Origin: Promicromonospora iranensis
GTDB lineage: Bacteria; Actinomycetota; Actinomycetes; Actinomycetales; Cellulomonadaceae
Direction: 5' to 3'
DNA length: 64,000 nucleotides
NCBI RefSeq assembly: GCF_028994805.1
Contig: NZ_JAJQQP010000004.1
Location: 124,001 to 188,000, forward strand
The position numbers and the translations under genes were made by a program. The notes under the pieces are model-generated. The model did no database searches. It was not told where the DNA came from and saw nothing but the letters and a program-made list of their open reading frames with translations. Numbering within the stretch: position 1 is the stretch's first letter; every line of letters starts with the position of its first letter. Positions 28,647 through 37,269 of the stretch are shown piece by piece.

Positions 28647-29549
28647 ATGCCTGTCAGTGCCCCCAGCACACCCGCGTCGAGGGCGATCGACGCCGATCCG
28701 CCCCCCGAGCGACGCACCTTCCTCCAGGTCGCCCGGCAGCCCCGCATGATCGGCCTGCTGCTCGTGTTCGTGCTCGCAGCGTTCGTGTGCGGCCGGCTGG
28801 GCGCGTGGCAGCTGGACCGCGCGTACGAGCGTGCGGAGCTGGCCGCGCAGCAGGAGGCGGTCGAGGCCGCTGCCGCAGGCCCGTCGTGGCTGGGGGACGT
28901 GCTGGCGCCGCAGGAGACCTTCCCCGGCGAGCTCGTGGGGCGCGAGGTCCAGGTGTCCGGCGAGTTCGAGCCCGGCGGTTCCGTCCTGGTGCCCGGCCGC
29001 GCCCTGGAAGGGCAGACCGGCTACCTCGTCCTGACCCCCTTCCGGGTGTCCGACGACGGGACGGGCGGCGAGTCCTGGGCGGACCTGTCCGGTGCGCCGG
29101 TGCTCGCCGTCGTCCAGGGCTGGGTGGCCGCACCCGCCGCCGCCGAGGCGCTGACCCATCCGCAGGGCGAGGTCACGCTGACGGGCTGGCTGCAGGTGGG
29201 CGAGTCGACGTCGGGCAGCGCGGCCGTGGTGGACGGGCAGACCGAGCAGATCGCCCTCAGCGCGCTGGTCAACGAGTGGGGCGGCCCGATCTACACGGGC
29301 TACCTCGTGGCCAACGAAGGGCCGGGCTCGCCGGAGAGCGGGGGAGTCGCGGCCCTGCCACGACCCACCATCGACGGCGGTTCGGGCGCCAACCTGCAGA
29401 ACGTGTTCTACGCGCTCCAGTGGTGGGTGTTCGGCGGGTTCGCCGTGCTCCTGTGGATCCGCCTGGTGCGCGACGAGATGGCCGGCGGGCGACGGGGCGG
29501 CGAGCCCACCGACGCCGACACGGGGATCGCCGGACTGCCGTCGGTGTGA
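28647..29549 (+). CDS. SURF1-family cytochrome oxidase assembly protein
   Basis: SURF1 proteins help heme insertion into cytochrome c oxidase. The 300-residue product has the expected two membrane segments, one near the N-terminus (MIGLLLVFVLAAFVCGRLGAWQLDRA, the FxxLGxWQLxR-like signature) and one near the C-terminus (QNVFYALQWWVFGGFAVLLWIRLVRDE), with a large extracytoplasmic domain containing GREVQVSGEF and VLVPGRALEGQTGYLVLTPFR. A TACCGT box (28634-28639) ends 7 nt before ATG 28647 and fixes the start over the in-frame upstream extension. No oxidase subunit genes are in the window. Confidence 0.92.
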   Translation: MPVSAPSTPASRAIDADPPPERRTFLQVARQPRMIGLLLVFVLAAFVCGRLGAWQLDRAYERAELAAQQEAVEAAAAGPSWLGDVLAPQETFPGELVGREVQVSGEFEPGGSVLVPGRALEGQTGYLVLTPFRVSDDGTGGESWADLSGAPVLAVVQGWVAAPAAAEALTHPQGEVTLTGWLQVGESTSGSAAVVDGQTEQIALSALVNEWGGPIYTGYLVANEGPGSPESGGVAALPRPTIDGGSGANLQNVFYALQWWVFGGFAVLLWIRLVRDEMAGGRRGGEPTDADTGIAGLPSV

Positions 29550-29557
29550 GGCCCGCA

Positions 29558-29604
29558 CGTCGGTCGAGCGTGTCGAGATCCCGTCCCGGCACGCTCGACC
29601 GACG
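29558..29604. repeat. GTCGAG-family hairpin, SURF1/patB convergent gap
   Basis: A 15-bp perfect inverted repeat (29558-29572 with 29590-29604) encloses a 17-nt loop holding TCGAGATCCCGTC. It lies between the convergent stops at 29549 and 29610 and shares the GTCGAG core with the hairpins at 2.4 and 9.0 kb, though the arms differ. Confidence 0.6.
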
Positions 29605-29609
29605 CCTGG

Positions 29610-30779
29610 TCAGCGGTCCAGGCTCGCCAGCATCTGGCCGACGGCCTGCTCCAGGATCGGACGCGGCATCGCGGCGTTGAGCCGGACGAAGCCGTGGCCC
29701 GCCTCGCCGCACCGGCCGCCGTCGACGAGGACGACACCCGCGCGCTCGCTGAAGTAGCCGGCCAGGCTGTCCCTGCCGACCGGCAGGTCCAGGCCTCGAC
29801 AGTCCAGCCAGGCCAGGTACGTGCCCTCGGGGGCGCGGTAGCCGATCCCCGTCCCGTCGAGCAGCTCGCCCAGCCGGGTGACGTTGCCGTGCAGGTAGCC
29901 GATCGTGTCGTCCAGCCAGTCCCGGCCCTCGGTGTAGGCGACCCGGTTCGCCAGGACGCCCAGCGTCGACGCGCCCTCCTCGACCCGGTGGCCCACCGCG
30001 CGCCAGAGCGTCGCGTCCGCGTCGTTGGACAGGACCAGCTGCGCACACTTGAGACCGGGCAGGTTCCACGCCTTCGAGGCGGAGGTCGCCGTGACGGTGT
30101 GCCCCGCCGTCGTCTCGTTCAGGGACGCGTACGGGACGTGCCGGTGCCCCGGCTGGAGGAGCGGGGCGTGGATCTCGTCGGAGAAGACCCGCCCGCCGTG
30201 GCGGTCCACCACCTCGGCCACGGCCAGCATCTCGGCGGGCTCCAGCACGCGGCCGATCGGGTTGTGCGGGTTGCACAGCACCAGCAGGTGGCCCCCCGCG
30301 CGGAACGCGGCGTCGAGCGCGTCGAGGTCGTAGCCGTACCGGCCGTCGGCGTCGCGCAGCATCGGGACCTGGATCACCTCGCGGCGCAGCGCACCCGGCA
30401 GCGTGAGGAAGGGCATGTACGCGGGGGTGGGCAGGATGACCGGTGACCCGGGGCGGGAGAAGTGCGTGATGGTGTGCTCGAGCGCGGTCAGCACGTCGGG
30501 CACCGAGCGCACCTGCTCCGGGTCCACCGTCCAGGAGTACCGGTCCGCGGCGAACGACGTGTACGCGTCGACCATGCCGGACACCAGGGACGCCGGGAGG
30601 TAGCCGAGCATGCTGCGGTCCACCGCGTCGTGCAGCGCGGCGGCGATCGGGGGCGCGACGGGGAAGTCCATCTCCGCGACCCAGGCGCCGATCTTGCCGG
30701 GGAAGGCCGTCCACTTGTGGCTGCCGTTCTCGCGGAGCCGGTCGGCGGTGAGGGAGTCGAAGGCGTGGGCGTTCACCAT
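29610..30779 (-). CDS. PLP-dependent C-S lyase, PatB/MalY family
   Basis: The 389-residue fold-type I aminotransferase relative shows KWTAFPGKIGAWVAEMDFPVAP at the N-terminus (family W-x-A-x-MDF motif), LCNPHNPIGRV, FSDEIHAPLL and the PLP lysine in SASKAWNLPGLKCAQ. PatB/MalY enzymes are cystathionine beta-lyases that release thiols from S-conjugates of cysteine. ATG 30779 or GTG 30776 could be the start; neither has a clear ribosome site. It is monocistronic and divergent from the unknown gene at 30930. No methionine-synthesis genes are adjacent. Confidence 0.9.
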   Translation of the reverse strand: MVNAHAFDSLTADRLRENGSHKWTAFPGKIGAWVAEMDFPVAPPIAAALHDAVDRSMLGYLPASLVSGMVDAYTSFAADRYSWTVDPEQVRSVPDVLTALEHTITHFSRPGSPVILPTPAYMPFLTLPGALRREVIQVPMLRDADGRYGYDLDALDAAFRAGGHLLVLCNPHNPIGRVLEPAEMLAVAEVVDRHGGRVFSDEIHAPLLQPGHRHVPYASLNETTAGHTVTATSASKAWNLPGLKCAQLVLSNDADATLWRAVGHRVEEGASTLGVLANRVAYTEGRDWLDDTIGYLHGNVTRLGELLDGTGIGYRAPEGTYLAWLDCRGLDLPVGRDSLAGYFSERAGVVLVDGGRCGEAGHGFVRLNAAMPRPILEQAVGQMLASLDR

Positions 30780-30929
30780 CGCATTGAATCAGGTACGCCA
30801 CGGCTCCCGTTCGCGGGTCCAGGGATGCGCAAGGATGGGCGGACGATCGCCGTCGGTGCTGGTCCCTGCCTCGTGCGGGGGCGTTCTGGCCGGTGGCCCC
30901 GCGGCAGGACCTGAACCGAGAGGACGACG

Positions 30930-31742
30930 ATGACTGATGCCGGACCCTGGACCGGATCCGCCTGGTGGGAGCATCTGGTGCGGGCGGTGCCGCTCGCCGG
31001 AGAGGTCGCGCGGAGCGAGGTGCAGGCCGGGCTCGACGCCGGCCTCGACGCGGCGCTGATGACCGACGGGTTCGTGATGGAGCTGGTCTCGGCACAGCTC
31101 GTGGAGCGGGTACGGGCCCAGGACGCCGCTGCTCGCGACGCGATGATCGCGCTGGGCGCGGAGCTGGAGGCCGGGCCGCCCGTCGTCAGCGAGGACGTCG
31201 TCAGCGCCTACCTCATCCATGTCCCGTCTCCCGACCAGCAGGGCGGGGAGATCGCCGACGGGCTGGGTCCGCGGGTGCGGGCCGCGCTCGACCAGGACCG
31301 CGACCACCGGAACGAGCCGGCGGTCACCGCGTTCCTCGAGCGCCTGCTCCGGGCGGTACCCGCCCTCCGGCCGCTCGCCGACGCCGAACGCTACGGCTAC
31401 CACGACGAGGTGCTGGCGCACCCGTTCCTCGGCGACGTCGCCGAGCGCGAGCTCGCGCTGCTCACGGGCGGGGCGTCCCTCGAGATCGACGACGACTGGA
31501 CCGAGGAGGACCGGGCGGAGGCGCTCCGGCTGTTCACGTCCGACGACCCGGATCCCGCGGCGGAGGTCCGGGCGGTGCTCGACCTCCTCGAGGCGGAGCT
31601 CGGGGCGGATCCCGACGTCGACCGGCTCATCACCACGGCGTTCGTCGAGATGCTGCCCTACGAGGACGAGCCGGGCACCGAGATCGTCGGGCTGCTCGGC
31701 CCCGGTCTGCGGGCGGAGCTGGCCGCGCGGCGGGACGCATGA
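30930..31742 (+). CDS. Acidic soluble protein of unknown function
   Basis: The 270-residue protein is mostly helical and very acidic, with clusters such as LEIDDDWTEEDRAEALRLF and TSDDPDPAAEVRAVLDLLEAELGADPDVD. There is no signal peptide, membrane segment or motif that I recognise. GAGAGGACG precedes ATG 30930. It sits alone between the divergent PatB-like gene and the convergent DUF3817 gene and ends in a GC hairpin. Compositionally it matches its neighbours, so transfer is not suggested. It could be an immunity- or scaffold-like protein, but nothing visible decides this. Confidence 0.7.
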   Translation: MTDAGPWTGSAWWEHLVRAVPLAGEVARSEVQAGLDAGLDAALMTDGFVMELVSAQLVERVRAQDAAARDAMIALGAELEAGPPVVSEDVVSAYLIHVPSPDQQGGEIADGLGPRVRAALDQDRDHRNEPAVTAFLERLLRAVPALRPLADAERYGYHDEVLAHPFLGDVAERELALLTGGASLEIDDDWTEEDRAEALRLFTSDDPDPAAEVRAVLDLLEAELGADPDVDRLITTAFVEMLPYEDEPGTEIVGLLGPGLRAELAARRDA

Positions 31743-31748
31743 CGTGAC

Positions 31749-31772
31749 GCGGCCGGGCTCGGGCCCGGCCGC
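31749..31772. terminator. Convergent terminator
   Basis: GCGGCCGGGC (31749-31758) pairs with 31763-31772 around TCGG. It lies between the stops at 31742 and 31796 and can serve both genes. Confidence 0.7.
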
Positions 31773-31795
31773 GGCGTCAGGCCCGTTCGGCGGCG

Positions 31796-32203
31796 TCAGG
31801 CCAGGTAGCGCTTCTCCAGCGCGACGAGCTTCGCGTCGGCCTCGCCGTGGATCTTCTTCTCCAGCACGAACGACATCACCGGAACGACACCGGCGAGGAC
31901 CATCGTGACGAGACGGCCGAAGCCCCAGCGCATCTTCGACCACAGGTCGGCGACCGTGACGAGGTACGCCACGTAGATCCAGCCGTGGGCGAACGGCACC
32001 CACGCGATGTACTGCATCACGCCGTCGACGTCGGTCAGCGCGCCCAGGCCGTACTTGATGCCCATCTCGACGCACAGGATCAGCAGCATGACGCCGGTCA
32101 GGACCGCCATGAAGCGGTAGCGCGCCATGGCGCCGCGCGCCTTGCGGATCGCGACGGCGGCGGCCTCGGCGGAGATCTCGGGAGCGGTCTGAGGGGTACT
32201 CAC
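31796..32203 (-). CDS. DUF3817 integral membrane protein
   Basis: The 135-residue protein matches DUF3817, a family of small actinobacterial membrane proteins with three membrane helices; here FMAVLTGVMLLILCVEMGIKY, YIAWVPFAHGWIYVAYLVTVA and LVTMVLAGVVPVMSFVLEKK. The HGW motif in the second helix is family-typical. Function is unknown. I place the start at GTG 32203 because a TATCCT box (complement of 32212-32217) ends 8 nt before it; ATG 32209 is the alternative and would add two residues. It is divergent from the ABC exporter operon at 32297. Confidence 0.85.
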   Translation of the reverse strand: MSTPQTAPEISAEAAAVAIRKARGAMARYRFMAVLTGVMLLILCVEMGIKYGLGALTDVDGVMQYIAWVPFAHGWIYVAYLVTVADLWSKMRWGFGRLVTMVLAGVVPVMSFVLEKKIHGEADAKLVALEKRYLA

Positions 32204-32296
32204 AACCATCGAGGATATGCCTTTCCCGAGGGTGGTCCCAGCCGCCGGTGGATAAAGCGTGGATCGATGTCAGTGGTCCTCCGTACGGTGTTGGTC

Positions 32297-34108
32297 GTGC
32301 GCTCCCTCCCCTTCGCCGATCCCGGCACCCCGCCGCTGCGCGGACCACTCACCCTGCTCCTGTGGCTTGCCCGGAAGCAGGTGCGGGTGCTGCTCGTGGC
32401 GATGGTGTTCGGCGTGGTGGGGTTCACCTGCAGCGCCTTCCAGCCGTTCTTCCTGGGCCGGATCATCGACAGCGCCACCGCGTCCGGGCTGGACCGGACC
32501 ACGTGGACCTGGGCCGGCGTGATGCTCGCTGTCGGCCTGGTGTGGATCGCGTCCAACGCGATAGGGCACCGGTGGGACATCGCGGCGTGGATGCACGCGG
32601 CGTTCCGCACGTCCCAGCTGGTGACACGCACCGTGTCGCGGTCCGGGCACAACATCACCAAGGAGCTGCCCACGGGCGAGGTGGTGTCGTCGGTCGCCAA
32701 CGACACGATGCGCATCGGCGAGGTCTTCGCCATCGCGGGGCAGACGATCGGCAGCATCACCACCTACGGCATCGTCGTGGTGCTGATGCTCGACCAGTCG
32801 CTCACCCTGGGACTGGTCATCGCGCTCGGCCTGCCGGTGGTGGCCGCCATCCTCGCCCTGCTGGTCAAGCCGCTGCAGAAGCGGCAGAAGGACCAGCGCG
32901 ACGCCCAGGGGCGGCTCACCACGCTCGGCGCGGACACGGTCTCCGGCCTGCGCATCCTGCGCGGCATCGGCGGCGAGAAGGTCTTCACGGGCCGGTACCG
33001 GACGCAGTCGCAGAAGGTGCGCCAGGCCGGCGTCGACGTAGCGGGCACCCAGTCGGTGCTCGACGCCCTGCAGATCCTGCTGCCGGGACTCTTCATCGCG
33101 CTCGTCGTGTACCTCGGCGCGGTCGAGGCCATCGCCGGGCGCATCACCACGGGCCAGCTCGTCGCGTTCTACGGGTACGCGTCGTTCCTGTCGTGGCCGG
33201 TGCACCTCCTCGTGCAGTCGGTCAACGTCGTGACCAAGGCGCACGTCGCGGCCGGCAAGGTGGTCAAGGTGCTGCAGGTCGTGCCGGCGACCGGCGCGGA
33301 CGAGTCGACGGCACCGATGCCGCCCGCCGGTGTCCCGCTGGTCGACGAGACGACGGGCGTCACGCTCCGTGCGGGTCGGGTCGTGGCCCTCGTGAGCGCG
33401 GACCCGGACGAGTCGGCGGACGTGGCGATCCGGATGGGCCGCTTCGACGACCAGGGCGAGGCCGGTACCCCGGTCACGCTCGGCGGTGTCCGGCTGGCCG
33501 ACCTCGACAAGGACGAGCTGCGGGAGCGCATCGTCGTTGCCGACGCGACGCCGTCGCTGTTCTCGGGCCGGCTCGCGGGCGAGCTCGACGTCCGGGACTC
33601 CGCGGACCGTGAGGCGCTGCTGCGGGCCATGCACCTCGCCGACGCGCACGACGTGCTGGACTCGCTGCCCGACGGCATCGAGGGCGAGATCCCGGAGAAG
33701 GGGCGCTCGCTGTCCGGCGGCCAGCGGCAGCGGGTGGCCCTGGCCCGAGCGCTGCTGACCGATCCCGAGATCCTGGTGCTGATCGAGCCCACCTCAGCGG
33801 TCGACGCCCACACCGAGGCGCGCATCGCGCAGCGGCTCACCGAGTGGCGTCGCGGCAGGACCACCCTGATCGTCACGGCGAGCCCCCTGGTGCTCGACCA
33901 TGTCGACGACGTCATCTTCCTGGAGGACGGGAGGGTCGTCACGCACGGGACGCACCGAGAGCTGCTGGACCTGCCCACCACGGCGGAGGGTGGGCAGGAA
34001 GCGGCCCGCTACCGCCGGGTCGTGGGCCGGTCGCTGGACGACGACCTCGACGCAGAGCTCGACGCGCTGCTGGACACTGCCGACGCACAGGAAGGAGGCA
34101 CGGCATGA
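32297..34108 (+). CDS. ABC exporter half-transporter with degenerate ATPase
   Basis: The 603-residue fusion has a six-helix transmembrane domain (about 20-320) and a C-terminal ATPase domain. The ATPase lost most catalytic motifs: the Walker A position (about 365-374) reads LVSADPDESA with no GxxGxGK; the Walker B aspartate is I496 (LVLIEPTS, E497 kept); the Q-loop reads VVADATPSLFSG; and the H-loop histidine is missing in IVTASPLVLDHVDD. The signature LSGGQ (472-476) is intact. It can therefore contribute only its signature to the partner encoded next. The start is GTG 32297, set by TACGGT (32284-32289) ending 7 nt upstream; an in-frame ATG at 32267 lacks such support. Cargo unknown. Confidence 0.88.
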   Translation: MRSLPFADPGTPPLRGPLTLLLWLARKQVRVLLVAMVFGVVGFTCSAFQPFFLGRIIDSATASGLDRTTWTWAGVMLAVGLVWIASNAIGHRWDIAAWMHAAFRTSQLVTRTVSRSGHNITKELPTGEVVSSVANDTMRIGEVFAIAGQTIGSITTYGIVVVLMLDQSLTLGLVIALGLPVVAAILALLVKPLQKRQKDQRDAQGRLTTLGADTVSGLRILRGIGGEKVFTGRYRTQSQKVRQAGVDVAGTQSVLDALQILLPGLFIALVVYLGAVEAIAGRITTGQLVAFYGYASFLSWPVHLLVQSVNVVTKAHVAAGKVVKVLQVVPATGADESTAPMPPAGVPLVDETTGVTLRAGRVVALVSADPDESADVAIRMGRFDDQGEAGTPVTLGGVRLADLDKDELRERIVVADATPSLFSGRLAGELDVRDSADREALLRAMHLADAHDVLDSLPDGIEGEIPEKGRSLSGGQRQRVALARALLTDPEILVLIEPTSAVDAHTEARIAQRLTEWRRGRTTLIVTASPLVLDHVDDVIFLEDGRVVTHGTHRELLDLPTTAEGGQEAARYRRVVGRSLDDDLDAELDALLDTADAQEGGTA

Positions 34109-35850
34109 GCACGGGAAAGATCCTGCCGATCGCCGATGCCGCCGAGACCTGGCGGTACACCCGCACGCTGCTCGCACGGCACAAGGCACCCTTGATCGTC
34201 ATCACCGTGGCGAACACGGTGGCTGCCATGGCCGGGCTGGTCGGCCCGCTGGTGCTGGGCAAGCTCGTCGACGCGGTCATCGGCGGAACCACGGTCGAGG
34301 TGGCGCGCAACCTGGTGCTCGTCGCGGTCGCCGCCGTGGTGCTGCAGGCGCTGATCACCCGGTTCGCACAGCGGCGCGCCATGGTGTTCGGCGAGACGGT
34401 GTTCGCCGACATGCGTGAGGAGTTCGTCGAGACGGTCACCGCGCTGCCGCTGTCCACGGTCGAGACCGCGGGCACCGGCGACCTCATCGCCCGCACCACG
34501 CGTGACGTCAGCCGGATCCAGAACGCCGTGCGCTTCGGGGTGCCGCGCCTGGTGATCGCCGTGGTCACGCTCGTGCTGACGGTCGTGATGAGCATGGTCG
34601 TGTCGCCGCTGGTGGCGCTGGGCATGTTCGTCGGTGTCCCGGTGCTCGTCGCGGTGGCGCGCTGGTACCTCAAGCGAGCGACGCCTGCCTATCAGCGGGA
34701 GTCCGCGGCGTACGCCCGGCTCGACGGCACCGTCACCGAGTCCGTCGAGGGCGCACGCACCATCGACGCGCTGCGGATCGGCCGCCGACGGACCACGCGT
34801 GGCGACGACGACCTGCACGAGGCGTTCGAGGCGGAGATCGGCACGCTCAACCTGCGGACCGTGCTGTTCCCGGGCGTGGACTTCGCGTTCATGCTCGCGC
34901 CCATCACGGTGCTCGTCTGGGGCGGTTTCCTCGCCTCGGAGGGCACCGTGACCATCGGCATGGTCGCCACGATCGTCATGTACGCCTACCAGCTGCAGGG
35001 GCCGATCTGGGAGCTCATCTTCTGGCTCGACGAGATCCAGGTGGCCGCGACGTCCCTGTCGCGGATCATCGGTGTCCGTCTGGTGCCGGCCGACCGCACG
35101 CCCGGTGACGCGCAGCCCACCGACGAGCACGTCCAGGGCAGCGGTGTGCGCTACGCCTACCGCGAGGGCACCGACGTGCTGCACGGCATCGACCTCGACC
35201 TCCGGGTGGGGGAGCGGCTGGCGATCGTCGGGCCGTCGGGCTCGGGCAAGTCGACCCTCGGCCGCATGCTGGCCGGCATCCACCCGCCCACCGGTGGGCA
35301 GGTGCTGGTCGGCGGCGTGCCGCTGGTGGACCTGCCGCTGGAGGACCTGCGCAAGCACGTGGCACTCGTGACCCAGGAGCACCACGTGTTCGTCGGGTCG
35401 CTGGCGGAGAACCTGCGGCTCGCGAAGATCGACGCGGACGACGACGAGCTGATGGGCGCGCTGCGGGCGGTCGACGCGCACGGCTGGGTCGAGTCGCTCG
35501 ACGACGGCCTCGCGACGGAGATCGGATCGGGCGGCTACAAGCTCACTCCGGCGCAGGCACAGCAGATCGCGCTCGCGCGACTGGTGCTGCTCGACCCGCA
35601 CACGCTGGTGCTCGACGAGGCCACCTCGTTGCTGGACCCGCGCGCCGCCCGGCACCTGGAGCGCTCGCTCAACGCGGTGCTCGAGGGTCGCACGGTGGTC
35701 GCCATCGCGCACCGCCTGCACACGGCGCACGACGCCGACCGCGTGGCGGTGCTCGACGGGGGCCGCATCACCGAGATCGGTCCGCACGACGAGCTGGTCG
35801 CGGCAGGCGGCGAGTACGCGAAGCTCTGGCACAGCTGGCAGCACGAGTAG
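34105..35850 (+). CDS. ABC exporter half-transporter, catalytic partner
   Basis: The 581-residue partner has six membrane helices (about 15-320) and an ATPase with intact Walker A (GPSGSGKST, K382), Q-loop (VTQEHHVF), Walker B (LVLDEATS, D504-E505) and H-loop (IAHRLHT). Its signature is degenerate: KLTPAQAQQIALAR (LTPAQ at 480-484) replaces LSGGQ. With the previous protein it forms a heterodimer with one working site (this Walker A plus the partner's LSGGQ) and one dead site. The ATG overlaps the preceding stop (ATGA) behind AAGGAGG at 34092-34098, so the two are made together. Substrate is unknown; heterodimers of this type export drugs, lipids or peptides. Confidence 0.93.
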   Translation: MSTGKILPIADAAETWRYTRTLLARHKAPLIVITVANTVAAMAGLVGPLVLGKLVDAVIGGTTVEVARNLVLVAVAAVVLQALITRFAQRRAMVFGETVFADMREEFVETVTALPLSTVETAGTGDLIARTTRDVSRIQNAVRFGVPRLVIAVVTLVLTVVMSMVVSPLVALGMFVGVPVLVAVARWYLKRATPAYQRESAAYARLDGTVTESVEGARTIDALRIGRRRTTRGDDDLHEAFEAEIGTLNLRTVLFPGVDFAFMLAPITVLVWGGFLASEGTVTIGMVATIVMYAYQLQGPIWELIFWLDEIQVAATSLSRIIGVRLVPADRTPGDAQPTDEHVQGSGVRYAYREGTDVLHGIDLDLRVGERLAIVGPSGSGKSTLGRMLAGIHPPTGGQVLVGGVPLVDLPLEDLRKHVALVTQEHHVFVGSLAENLRLAKIDADDDELMGALRAVDAHGWVESLDDGLATEIGSGGYKLTPAQAQQIALARLVLLDPHTLVLDEATSLLDPRAARHLERSLNAVLEGRTVVAIAHRLHTAHDADRVAVLDGGRITEIGPHDELVAAGGEYAKLWHSWQHE

Positions 35851-35965
35851 CGCGGTGATGTCCAGGGGAGAGGTCCCCACGCGTTTTCCGTGCGCCGGGA
35901 CACGGGATGTGGAACCTTCTCCCGGTCGGCCGCCACAGGGCCGGAAGCTCACGAGAGGGAGACGC

Positions 35966-36613
35966 ATGAGGCGCACGTCGGGTCGGGTTGTCGCACTGCT
36001 GGTGACGGGGGTGCTCGCACTGGGCGGGTGCACCGCCGGATCGGGGGACGACGCGGTGGACGACGGCTCAGCGGTCGGCGAGGCGGCTGCCGCCGGCGAG
36101 CCGGCGGCCCCTGTCGAGGCGACCGGTTCCGCGCGGACCGTGACCGGATCCATGGCCGAGACGACGGCGGACGTGCCCGGCGACGCGGGGATGCCCGGCA
36201 CGCTGACCCTCATCCTGCGTGCGGTCGAGGTGTCCGAGCAGACCATGACGGTGCGCTGGGCGATGCGCTGGGACGGTGACGACGCCGAGCCGGACGCGGC
36301 CCTGTCCTACTACGACATGGGCCTCGGTACGGCGGTGAGCGTGATCGACCCGACCAACCTCAAGGCCTACCGCCCGTTCTGCACCGACGGCACCTGGAAG
36401 GGCGAGGCCGTCGAGGCCGTCCGGTGCAAGGCCTCGATGCTCGCCTCTGCGCGTGACGAGGTGGGCAGCAGGTTCCCGAACCACGGCACGGTGGAGGGGT
36501 GGGCGTCGCTGCCCGCCCCGGAGGGTCGGCCGGCGACCGTCGACGTGATGCCGATCGAGGGTCTGCCCGGGTTCACCCAGGCCGAGGTGACCTACCTGGA
36601 CGGCGACTCGTGA
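35966..36613 (+). CDS. Lipoprotein of unknown function
   Basis: The 215-residue precursor has a lipoprotein signal: MRRTSGR, VVALLVTGVLALGGC with the lipobox cysteine at about residue 22. An Asp/Glu/Ala-rich spacer follows, then a beta-rich domain (about 65-210) with TLTLILRAVEVSEQTMTVRWAMRW and two further cysteines (RPFCTDGTW, AVRCKAS) that could form a disulfide. GAGAGGGAG precedes the ATG. Its stop overlaps the GTG of the OmpA-like gene (GTGA at 36610-36613), so the two are translationally coupled and probably act together at the cell surface. No family is recognised. Confidence 0.8.
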   Translation: MRRTSGRVVALLVTGVLALGGCTAGSGDDAVDDGSAVGEAAAAGEPAAPVEATGSARTVTGSMAETTADVPGDAGMPGTLTLILRAVEVSEQTMTVRWAMRWDGDDAEPDAALSYYDMGLGTAVSVIDPTNLKAYRPFCTDGTWKGEAVEAVRCKASMLASARDEVGSRFPNHGTVEGWASLPAPEGRPATVDVMPIEGLPGFTQAEVTYLDGDS

Positions 36614-37269
36614 CCCTGGTGGCCGGTGCGCTGGCGGCGGCGCTCGCCCTCGGTGCGGCGGGGACGGACGGGACGGCCGCGCCGACGCCGTCCGCCGACC
36701 CGGCGCTCATGGCGGAGATCACCGAGCGGCAGCAGGCGGACCTCGAGGAGCTCTCGGCGGTGACGGTCACGGACGCGATGCGGGCCGCCGCGACCCTCGA
36801 CCTGGCGGCGGAGGACGCTCGTTGGGACCTTTCGGCGGAGGACGCCACCTGGGACCTGCACCCGGACGACTCCACCACCCCGCTCGAGACCGTGGTCGAG
36901 GAGGACGAGACGACGACGGTGCGGCTGACGTCCGACCTCCTGTTCCAGTTCGGCAAGCACCAGATCACGCGAACCGCCGGCGCGGCGGTCGCTGACCTGC
37001 TCGACGAGGTCCCCCAGGGCGCGAAGGTCGCCGTCGACGGTCACACCGACTCGATCGGTGACGACGGGTTCAACCGCGGGCTGTCCGAACGCCGTGCCGA
37101 CGCCGTCGCCGACGTTCTTCGCAGCGCCCGCCCCGACCTGCGCCTGACGGTGAAGGGCCATGGCGAGACGCAACCCATCGCGGAGAACATGGTGGACGGC
37201 AAGGACAACCCGGTGGGGCGGGCCAAGAACCGACGGGTCGAGATCAGCTACGACGCGCCCGCGGACTGA
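36610..37269 (+). CDS. OmpA-like peptidoglycan-binding protein
   Basis: The 219-residue protein ends in an OmpA_C-like domain (about 110-215) with LLFQFGKHQITRTAGAAV, DGHTDSIGDDGFNRGLSERRADAV (the Asp and Arg positions that contact diaminopimelate) and KGHGETQP..N...GRAKNRRVEI. The N-terminus is hydrophobic (LVAGALAAALALGAAG) but lacks a basic residue, so export relies on a weak signal or on an unseen start. Between them lies a tandem repeat of AEDARWDLS/AEDATWDLH. It is coupled to the lipoprotein gene. Its last 22 nt overlap the convergent iclR gene. OmpA domains in Gram-positives usually tether proteins to the wall. Confidence 0.87.
   Translation: MTLVAGALAAALALGAAGTDGTAAPTPSADPALMAEITERQQADLEELSAVTVTDAMRAAATLDLAAEDARWDLSAEDATWDLHPDDSTTPLETVVEEDETTTVRLTSDLLFQFGKHQITRTAGAAVADLLDEVPQGAKVAVDGHTDSIGDDGFNRGLSERRADAVADVLRSARPDLRLTVKGHGETQPIAENMVDGKDNPVGRAKNRRVEISYDAPAD

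Noticed and set aside
32267-32296. ATG 32267 as the start of the first ABC half-transporter
   Set aside because: It has no ribosome site or -10 box at the right distance, while GTG 32297 follows TACGGT by 7 nt. The difference is ten residues, so it is not excluded outright.
36499-36609. Upstream extension of the OmpA-like gene
   Set aside because: It would overlap the lipoprotein gene in another frame and has Arg/Gly-rich shadow composition. The GTGA overlap start is preferred.
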